NCBI GenBank assembly: GCA_014238195.1
Contig: JABABO010000313.1
Coordinates: forward strand, 1 to 5,709
Reading direction: 5' to 3'
DNA: 5,709 nt
Source: Kordiimonadaceae bacterium
GTDB lineage: Bacteria; Pseudomonadota; Alphaproteobacteria; Sphingomonadales; Kordiimonadaceae
The notes beneath the pieces are model-generated. The model saw nothing but the letters and a program-made list of their open reading frames with translations. It did no database searches and had not been told where the DNA came from. Shown here piece by piece: positions 1 to 4,597 of the stretch (the stretch's first letter is position 1; each line of letters starts with the position of its first letter). Both the position numbers and the translations under genes were made by a program.

Positions 1-2018
1 AACAGGGTAGACCCGATATCATACGCGCCCATCAGCGCCCCAAGGCCGCCGACCCCTTTGCCCAGCGTGCCAAGACGGCCCATCAAGCCCTTGCCCCAAT
101 GGCCAGCCATGCCGCCCTTGCTTTTGCGGCCAAGCAAGCCCGCGCCGCCGCCAAGCATCCCGTGGACAAGCCCGCCCAATCTGCCGCGCCCTCTACCGCC
201 TAGCCTGCCGCGCCCCCTACCGCCTAGCCTGCCGCTCCCTCTACCGCCTAGCTTACCACCACCCATAAGGCCTTTGGCCTTGATCCACAGGGCCGTGCGG
301 TACATGGATTTTGCCAAAAACCCTGAACTGACAATCAAAGCTGAAAAACCTGTGATCACAGGGGCGATAACCGTGCCTAAAACAGCTAAGCCAAGAGTGC
401 CAGTGGCCAATATTGTTGGTAGCTTATTCCCACTTTCCATCGTGTTAGAAAAATATGTGGCAAGCTTTTCTGCCAGTGGGGTTAAGGTTTTCAACACAGG
501 GATCATCGCTGTGCCGAATTTTAATTTCGCCGCATCAAGATTTTGCTGCATTATTTCTAATTCAGAGTCCGTGTTGTTTAGGTCTTGCAATTTAGCGATT
601 GATCGGGTGTATGCACCGCCTTGCTTTCCCGCTTCGGTAATGGATTTGGTATGCGCCCGCAGCGCGTCCCCTTGCCCGTAAAGCAGTTCAAAAAACTTCA
701 CCGCTTCCTCACTGCCAAACGCTTGTTGGATATCTGCCCCGATATTTGCGTTGAAATCAGCGCCATATTCATTTTTCATTTGATTAAGGATATCGGCAAG
801 ATCATGCATTTGGCCTTCGTCGGTTAATAATTCTATATCCATTCCATGGGATGCAAAAAAATCATTGGCGCGGTAGGATTCTTTAGCAAGTGCTTTCATG
901 GCTGTACCACTGTCACTCGCTTCTAAACGGCCTTGCAACATGCCCAAGGCGGCAAATTGTTCTTCCATTGCCACACCGCGATTGGTTAGCCCAGCCCCAG
1001 CACGAGTAATGGCTTGCTTCATGCCTGGCCCCGTCGTATTGAACATTTCAACGGTTTTAGTCACCACTGCGCCCAATTTTTCAGAAAACTGGTTGTTATC
1101 CATTTCAGGGCTTTGATTTTTAAAGATATTAAATCCCCTAGAAGTTAATTGTCCTGCTTCTTCTGGTGTTGCCAATGTGGCCTTGGCCATCAAGGCAGTT
1201 TCTGTGGTAACACCTGCCAGTTCCTCATCGGATAAATTATCAATACCAGAGCGCAAAGGGTAAGCAGAATTGATAATCTTGGCCTGATCCATATAGGCAT
1301 ATTCGGCTTGTAGTTTTTCTCCTGCCTTTGTAATGGGGCCAAAATCTTTGACCCCCAAGCCCCTTAATTTACCCTTCGCGCGTTCTACCGCGCGTAATTG
1401 ATTGATTGGCTCAGCTATGGCCCTACGCGCGGTGGCCCCGACGCTGGCAAAACCATGCGAAACAAAGGTTAGGTTCGCCGCTTTTTGCAAGGTTTTATCA
1501 AACCTGGCTTGAGCGGCCGCCGATTTTTGCATCTGCATGGCTTGCGTCTTCATACGGTTTTGGGTTTTGGCGTAAGCATCCCCCAGTTTGGCCTGCGCGG
1601 TGGCCAGATTACGGGTTTCATACCCCGCGCTGCGCAGCGCTTGACCCGTACCGCCCAGCTTGCTGGTTTGCTGGCCGTGCAGTGTATTCAAGCGGCGGAT
1701 GCTTTTTTGCGAAGCATCATAATGCTTTTGCATTGTTTTGCTGATTTTACCGCCGCTGGCCGCAGTATTTTTCAATTCACGGCCCAGCTTGGCGGTTTGC
1801 AGCTTGGCTGTGTGCAGTTTCTGCGCTGTGCGGGAAAGCTGGGTATTTTGATCCTGAAACTTTTTAATCAGGCTGCGGTCGGCCCCAATTTTATTAAGGG
1901 TTTTTTGATTATCCAGCATCTTGCTGTCAATCGTATCGCTGGCCTGAATAATTTTCTTTGCAGGTGTAGAAAACTTATCAATAAGTTGTAATTTGATTGA
2001 CATTTGATCGGTTTGCAT
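1..2018 (-). CDS. T: Phage tail tape-measure protein, P2 gpT-like (3' end outside window)
   Basis: The tape measure sets tail length, fills the tail tube lumen and is ejected ahead of DNA. The minus frame from ATG at 2018-2016 is open to the window edge, giving at least 672 residues; P2 gpT is about 815, so the C-terminus is missing. Residues 1-200 are Lys/Gln/Ala-rich and look like coiled coil. Residues about 205-450 (beginning INQLRAVERAKGKLRGLG) resemble the TP901/PhageMin_Tail core. Residues 533-569 form a hydrophobic stretch (LPTILATGTLGLAVLGTVIA onward), as in many tape measures. Residues 583-672 are extremely Gly-rich and include an Arg-Gly tandem repeat. The 2018 start is chosen because CGGAG lies 7 nt upstream; the in-frame Met at 2003 has no such site. 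Its place downstream of the gpE genes matches P2. Base composition varies sharply along the gene. Family assignment is confident; domain boundaries are approximate. Confidence 0.93.
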   Translation of the reverse strand, partial: MQTDQMSIKLQLIDKFSTPAKKIIQASDTIDSKMLDNQKTLNKIGADRSLIKKFQDQNTQLSRTAQKLHTAKLQTAKLGRELKNTAASGGKISKTMQKHYDASQKSIRRLNTLHGQQTSKLGGTGQALRSAGYETRNLATAQAKLGDAYAKTQNRMKTQAMQMQKSAAAQARFDKTLQKAANLTFVSHGFASVGATARRAIAEPINQLRAVERAKGKLRGLGVKDFGPITKAGEKLQAEYAYMDQAKIINSAYPLRSGIDNLSDEELAGVTTETALMAKATLATPEEAGQLTSRGFNIFKNQSPEMDNNQFSEKLGAVVTKTVEMFNTTGPGMKQAITRAGAGLTNRGVAMEEQFAALGMLQGRLEASDSGTAMKALAKESYRANDFFASHGMDIELLTDEGQMHDLADILNQMKNEYGADFNANIGADIQQAFGSEEAVKFFELLYGQGDALRAHTKSITEAGKQGGAYTRSIAKLQDLNNTDSELEIMQQNLDAAKLKFGTAMIPVLKTLTPLAEKLATYFSNTMESGNKLPTILATGTLGLAVLGTVIAPVITGFSALIVSSGFLAKSMYRTALWIKAKGLMGGGKLGGRGSGRLGGRGRGRLGGRGRGRLGGLVHGMLGGGAGLLGRKSKGGMAGHWGKGLMGRLGTLGKGVGGLGALMGAYDIGSTL
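181..252 (-). repeat. Three tandem 24-bp repeats coding an Arg-Gly-rich octapeptide
   Basis: Three head-to-tail 24-bp units occupy 181-204, 205-228 and 229-252. The first differs from each of the others by one base. They lie in frame within the tape-measure gene at about residues 590-613 and encode L-G-G-R-G-x-G-R three times (x is Ser or Arg), followed by another LGG. The near identity at DNA level suggests recent slippage or unequal recombination. Because 24 is divisible by three, copy-number changes would keep the reading frame. Confidence 0.9.
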
Positions 2019-2025
2019 CTATAGT
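1997..2025 (+). promoter_or_regulatory. Sigma-70-type promoter for the plus-strand membrane-protein gene
   Basis: A perfect -35 hexamer TTGACA (1997-2002) is followed by a spacer of exactly 17 bp and a -10 hexamer TATAGT (2020-2025), which is 11 of 12 consensus positions. The expected start, about 7 nt after the -10, is position 2032, the A of the ATG of the membrane-protein gene, so the transcript would be leaderless. The -35 lies inside codons 6-7 of the tape-measure gene on the other strand and the -10 abuts that gene's start codon. Activity is inferred from sequence only. Confidence 0.72.
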
Positions 2026-2030
2026 CTCCG
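2026..2030 (-). promoter_or_regulatory. Ribosome-binding site of the tape-measure gene
   Basis: The minus strand reads CGGAG here, 7 nt upstream of the ATG at 2018. It decides the start over the in-frame ATG at 2003. The site lies in the 6-base gap between the plus-strand -10 element and the plus-strand ATG at 2032, so two divergent start regions share about 15 bp. Confidence 0.7.
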
Positions 2031-2031
2031 T

Positions 2032-2304
2032 ATGTTTGAACTGTTTATCTTTTCACTTATTGTTGGTGTCGTTTTGCAAACGTTGGGGTTTATCCTTCCC
2101 GCGATTTTTGTGTTTTCCCTACCCCTGCACGCTGTGGCTTTTAAGGCCATTGGCTTTGTTACCTTTGATGCGGTTACCAGCCACTTTGTTCATCATCCCA
2201 TTGATACCATCGCCAGTATTCTGCTGGCCTTGGTGATCAATATGGTGATCACCTTGATCTTGGTGACATTTTTCAGCCCATCGACTTATTATTCCCGCCA
2301 CTGA
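2032..2304 (+). CDS. Small two-segment membrane protein, moron-like, opposite to the tail operon
   Basis: No family is recognised. The 90-residue product has two long hydrophobic stretches: about residues 4-32 (Phe/Leu/Ile/Val with Pro at 23 and 31) and about 60-82 (IASILLALVINMVITLILVT). They are joined by a loop with HFVHHPID, and a short polar tail STYYSRH ends the protein. Two inner-membrane helices are likely. Codons look natural (many CTG, ATC, GTG, GCC, ACC). There is no Shine-Dalgarno, but a near-consensus promoter places transcription start on the ATG, suggesting leaderless translation. The gene sits in a 313-bp gap between the GpE-family frame and the tape measure, convergent with the former and divergent from the latter with 13 bp between start codons. 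By analogy with phage morons it may act in the lysogen, for example in superinfection exclusion; that role is inference. It could still be a fortuitous frame antisense to an untranslated spacer. Confidence 0.62.
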   Translation: MFELFIFSLIVGVVLQTLGFILPAIFVFSLPLHAVAFKAIGFVTFDAVTSHFVHHPIDTIASILLALVINMVITLILVTFFSPSTYYSRH

Positions 2305-2331
2305 TCTGTGCTTTATCCTGTTTCCTTTAAC

Positions 2332-2457
2332 CTAGTGACCATTAGGGTAAGCAGACCGTGCCACTGCATGTTTGTGATAGATTTTCAGGTCATCAAAGGT
2401 CATGGCTTCAATGTCTGCCAAAGACCAATGAAAAATAACCGCAATATCACAGGCCAT
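2332..2457 (-). CDS. GpE-family small tail protein / E' extension in the -1 frame
   Basis: The 41-residue frame starts MACDIAVIFHWSLADIEAM and ends before TAG at 2334-2332. The pattern (M)xDIAVxFHW..xxxxxAM...L is the signature of the phage P2 GpE family. It lies 23 nt after the end of the 117-residue chaperone gene and in the -1 frame relative to it. In P2 the equivalent frame (E') is made mainly as a fusion to gpE by -1 frameshifting. Here the frame is open from 2538 downward, so a fusion is possible and would be about 167 residues if the slip is at the terminal Phe codon. An independent start at ATG 2457 is also possible, but no Shine-Dalgarno is visible before it. It is expected to help tape-measure loading during tail assembly. 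It is too short for most automatic callers and easily missed. Confidence 0.85.
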   Translation of the reverse strand: MACDIAVIFHWSLADIEAMTFDDLKIYHKHAVARSAYPNGH

Positions 2458-2480
2458 GCTGGTGGCTATCGGCAGCGGGA

Positions 2481-2492
2481 TTAAAGAAAATG
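2481..2492 (-). promoter_or_regulatory. Candidate -1 frameshift region at the end of gpE
   Basis: The last codons of gpE on the minus strand are CAT TTT CTT TAA. The run T-TTT lets the Phe tRNA re-pair perfectly after a one-base backward slip, and the -1 frame then reads into the GpE-family frame. The open overlap between the two frames is 2538-2481. The heptamer T-TTT-CTT is not a canonical X-XXY-YYZ slippery site because the Leu tRNA would mispair on TCT, and no strong stimulatory stem-loop is visible. The position and direction fit the conserved P2 E/E' arrangement, but the exact slip site is uncertain. Confidence 0.4.
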
Positions 2493-2834
2493 GCTGACGA
2501 TTTCCGTCAAAGCGCCGTAATCTTTGGCATCGATCAGCTCAAAGGCATCCTCTGGCATATTGCTGGCAAACCGGGTCATTTTATAATCATATTCGGGGTC
2601 GTCTTTATACTGCCGCGTGGTCTTCATGGTGAACCGCCGCAGCTGCAAGGTTTCATGGGTGGTGCCATTTTCACGGATGGGATATTGCAAGCGGTATGTC
2701 ATGGTATCAGGGTTAAAATTTGCTGCCACTAGGTCCGCGTGGCTTGACTTATATGTCAAGTCCTGCGGGATAGTATTTTCAGCATCTGTTTTTTCAGGAA
2801 CAGCTGGGGTTTTGGTTTGGGTTTTTTCAGACAT
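2481..2834 (-). CDS. E: Phage tail assembly chaperone, P2 gpE / Mu gp41-like
   Basis: This 117-residue protein belongs by sequence style and position to the gpE/gp41 tail assembly chaperones, which bind the tape measure and help nucleate the tail tube; they are usually absent from the finished virion. Residues 1-43 are a polar, probably disordered extension (Lys/Thr/Glu/Pro-rich). The core follows from TYRLQYPIRENG through ETLQLRRFTMKTTRQY to the typical end ASNMPEDAFELIDAKDYGAL and then TEIVSHFL. The 'pre-L-x-LRR' pattern and the D-AKDY-x-x-L-T-E-I ending are what I recognise. It lies between the tube gene (61 bp upstream) and the -1 frame extension, as in P2. The Shine-Dalgarno before ATG 2834 is weak (AGAAAG), which may keep its level below that of the tube and sheath. 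The family call is confident; the precise start is less so. Confidence 0.87.
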   Translation of the reverse strand: MSEKTQTKTPAVPEKTDAENTIPQDLTYKSSHADLVAANFNPDTMTYRLQYPIRENGTTHETLQLRRFTMKTTRQYKDDPEYDYKMTRFASNMPEDAFELIDAKDYGALTEIVSHFL

Positions 2835-2881
2835 TGGTTTAACTTTCTGTGTGTATGTTGTTGTTAAAGGTCTTAGGGTTT

Positions 2882-2905
2882 TTACGTGTTTTCGTTACGT
2901 GTTTT
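2882..2905. repeat. 11-bp direct repeat spanning the tube-gene stop codon
   Basis: TTACGTGTTTT occurs at 2882-2892 and again at 2895-2905, a 13-bp period. The second copy contains the TAA stop of the tube gene (2895-2897, minus strand), so the first copy supplies a second TAA in the spacer, 13 bp downstream. It looks like a small tandem duplication at the gene end. No function is evident. Confidence 0.85.
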
Positions 2906-3368
2906 TTGGTGCGTTAAAGGGCGCCAGGGCGTCGATTTCCAGCAACTGGGTGCCTGCGGATTCGATGGCATAATGGCTGGCAGTGATCATGAATTTTGTT
3001 TCGGGTTGCTCGCCGCGTTTAAAGCTGCCCATATCCATTTCTTCAATCATGCCGACGATCGCCACTTCGATATCGGCTGTGCTGCCTTCGGTACTGGGAT
3101 TGACAAATTGCCCCACCAGCCGCACACGCACTGCATTATGGGCTTGTTTGGACACCAAGCTGACCAAGGCATCAGGTGTGTCTGCAAAGGTCAGGTCCGT
3201 TTGAATGGTCTCGTAAGCCACAGGCACCTTTACAGGCGCTGCCATACCGCCGTTAAAATGCTCAACGGTTTTTTTGGTCAGTTTGGGTAGGGTAAATTCT
3301 TTGATGCGACCGACATAGCCGACACCGTCGACGTAGCAGTCCATATTTGTAAGCGTATTGGGTAACAT
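2895..3368 (-). CDS. FII: Phage major tail tube protein, P2 FII-like
   Basis: The product polymerises into the inner tail tube that the sheath surrounds and through which DNA passes. It has 157 residues, close to the 172 of P2 FII. The N-terminus (MLPNTLTNMDCYVDGVGYVG, then RIKEFTLPKLTKKTVEHFNGG) shows the FII pattern: a 'DG.GYVG' turn followed by 'TLPKLT+K...++.GGM.APV.V'. The middle is a beta-rich stretch with short acidic turns, and the C-terminal part contains FKRGEQPETKFMITASHYAI, a typical tube-protein segment. ATG at 3368 is supported by AGGA 8 nt upstream. The gene follows the sheath gene after 68 bp, a spacer with a strong hairpin, and precedes the gpE chaperone. The sheath-tube-chaperone order is diagnostic of P2-like tails. 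It is intact, with no sign of decay. Confidence 0.94.
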   Translation of the reverse strand: MLPNTLTNMDCYVDGVGYVGRIKEFTLPKLTKKTVEHFNGGMAAPVKVPVAYETIQTDLTFADTPDALVSLVSKQAHNAVRVRLVGQFVNPSTEGSTADIEVAIVGMIEEMDMGSFKRGEQPETKFMITASHYAIESAGTQLLEIDALAPFNAPKNT

Positions 3369-3380
3369 GGTTTTTGTCCT
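3369..3380 (-). promoter_or_regulatory. Ribosome-binding leader of the tube gene
   Basis: The minus strand reads AGGACAAAAACC directly before ATG 3368. The first 11 bases are identical to those in front of the sheath gene. AGGA is the Shine-Dalgarno and the A-rich spacer should be unstructured, favouring strong initiation for an abundant structural protein. Confidence 0.75.
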
Positions 3381-3402
3381 GTTTCTTGTTAAGCGTTAGG
3401 GA

Positions 3403-3422
3403 AGGCTGGGCGCACCCAGCCT
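3403..3422 (-). other. GC-rich intercistronic hairpin between sheath and tube genes
   Basis: A perfect 8-bp inverted repeat (AGGCTGGG and CCCAGCCT) flanks a 4-base loop. It begins 14 bases after the sheath stop codon and ends about 34 bases before the tube start. No T-run follows on either strand, so it is not a classical rho-independent terminator. It could be a weak attenuator or an mRNA-stabilising or processing stem that tunes sheath to tube levels; these roles are inference. Confidence 0.65.
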
Positions 3423-3436
3423 GGGGTTCATTTGGC

Positions 3437-4558
3437 TTAGTTCAAAAGCGTGAAGGTATAGCTGTCGGTAATGCGCTGATTAAACGTCAGGCTTTCAGCT
3501 GGCACCACGGGGGTGTAATCATAATCAATGGTCAAGGCACCACCTGCAAGCTGCGTCGCTAGATTGGCGTTTTCGTTAAGCCATGCTTTACCGCCCAGTA
3601 ATTCGCCCGCTTGCACCATTGTGCGAAAGGCGCTGTTGATGCCTGCGACAATATCCTTGATCAGCGTGGCGGATATGGGTTTATCGATCGCCCAGACATG
3701 GCCGTCGGCCACGGTTTTCTTGATAATTTCCGCCGTGCGGGCAGCGCTTTCAAAGGCAAACAAAGGGTCATCGGACACCGTGCGATTGCCCCAAAAGCGA
3801 AACCCATCGCGGCGGATTATCGTGGTGATGTCATTGTCATTCAGGTAACCCGCGTCGGTCGCTGGCGACAAAATATCAAAGCTGATCGGTGTGTCCGTGC
3901 CTGTAACACCCGTCACCGCAACATTTGACAGGGTTTTTTGAAAGCCATCAGTGGCATCGATATAGGCCCGCTGCGCCGCCGCAACAGCGCCGACATGTTG
4001 GTCTACCAGCCCTGGCCAAAACAGCATCAGGTTACGGCTGGAAAAATTACCACGAAAGGTCACGGCGTCTTCTTTGGTGGCGGCGGGGATTTCGGCGTAA
4101 GCCTGCGCCCCCAGTTTCACCGCGGTCGCTGACATTTCGCCGACCACGGCGATTGTTTCAGCGCCTGGAACCGCTAGGATTGTTGGTTTGACCCCGACGA
4201 TGGTTTCTGCAGCCAGCAAGGCCTGCAAGCCTGTTTTAACCCCGCCTGCGTCCGTGCCGATGATATTTGTATCCCGTTCAGCGTCGTCGGCGCCTTCAGC
4301 CACGCGGACGACCACGGTCAATGGGTTAGTGATCCCCGCAATATCCTGTAGGGCGCGGGACAAGGTCCCCGTGGTGCCAGCGTCCGCCTGTGCCGCCGCA
4401 ACATCGCTGAGCAAAATCGGCGTATCAAGGGGGAAGGTTTCCGCAGACGCATCGTCAGCGGTGGCCACAAGGGCGATGATACTGGCGGCGGCGGTAGCCA
4501 GCAAACGCGTGCCTGTTGATGTTTCTTTTACGGTTATACCGTGGTGTGTATTAGTCAT
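3437..4558 (-). CDS. FI: Phage tail sheath protein, P2 FI-like
   Basis: This is the contractile sheath subunit that surrounds the tube and shortens to drive it through the cell envelope. Its 373 residues compare with 396 in P2 FI. The N-terminus (HHGITVKETSTGTR) and the following LLATAAASIIALVATADDAS, AETFPLDTPILLSD match the FI pattern 'HHGv.v.E...GTR...t.stai.g.V.tA.DAdaetFPln.Pvl'. The C-terminal domain is very characteristic: DGFRFWGNRTVSDDPLFAFE, the stretch VWAIDKPISATLIKDIV, then GALTIDYDYTPVVPAESLTF and the ending NQRITDSYTF. ATG at 4558 is chosen because AAGGA lies 7 nt upstream, and it aligns with the family's usual start. It follows the fibre gene by 39 bp and precedes the tube gene. 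The frame is intact, so it could be functional either in a phage or in a phage-tail-like particle. Confidence 0.96.
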   Translation of the reverse strand: MTNTHHGITVKETSTGTRLLATAAASIIALVATADDASAETFPLDTPILLSDVAAAQADAGTTGTLSRALQDIAGITNPLTVVVRVAEGADDAERDTNIIGTDAGGVKTGLQALLAAETIVGVKPTILAVPGAETIAVVGEMSATAVKLGAQAYAEIPAATKEDAVTFRGNFSSRNLMLFWPGLVDQHVGAVAAAQRAYIDATDGFQKTLSNVAVTGVTGTDTPISFDILSPATDAGYLNDNDITTIIRRDGFRFWGNRTVSDDPLFAFESAARTAEIIKKTVADGHVWAIDKPISATLIKDIVAGINSAFRTMVQAGELLGGKAWLNENANLATQLAGGALTIDYDYTPVVPAESLTFNQRITDSYTFTLLN

Positions 4559-4570
4559 GTTTTTGTCCTT
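4559..4570 (-). promoter_or_regulatory. Ribosome-binding leader of the sheath gene
   Basis: The minus strand reads AAGGACAAAAAC immediately before ATG 4558. AAGGA is a good Shine-Dalgarno at 7-nt spacing. The last 11 bases, AGGACAAAAAC, are the same as in the tube-gene leader. Confidence 0.75.
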
Positions 4571-4597
4571 TCAAAGACTAAGTGGGTTAAAGCGTGT

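Noticed and set aside
58..681. Plus-strand 207-residue Pro-rich frame with PPSLPRPL repeats
   Set aside because: It is the antisense image of the Gly/Arg-rich part of the tape-measure gene; the Pro/Leu repeat is the reverse complement of the LGGRGxGR repeat.
621..1991. Several plus-strand frames (about 621-827, 898-1116, 1406-1744, 1485-1991)
   Set aside because: All lie antisense to the continuous tape-measure frame and show no family signature.
1997..2236. Plus-strand 79-residue frame overlapping the membrane-protein gene in another phase
   Set aside because: It would start inside the promoter region and is rich in Cys, Phe, Pro and Leu; it looks like a frame shadow of the 2032-2304 gene.
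2235..2259. Three GATC sites and the palindrome GGTGATCACC within 25 bp
   Set aside because: They come from repeated Val-Ile and Ile-Thr codons in the second membrane segment of the plus-strand protein; there is no sign of an origin or methylation switch.
2119..2301. Minus-strand 60-residue frame in the gap before the tape measure
   Set aside because: It starts with GTG without a Shine-Dalgarno, is unusually rich in His, Gln, Asn and Gly, and is the antisense image of the more convincing plus-strand membrane protein. It cannot be fully excluded.
2327..2350. Imperfect inverted repeat (TTAACCTA / TAGGGTAA) around the GpE-family stop, as a possible terminator of the convergent genes
   Set aside because: The stem is AT-rich with one mismatch and an 8-base loop, and no T-run follows on either strand.
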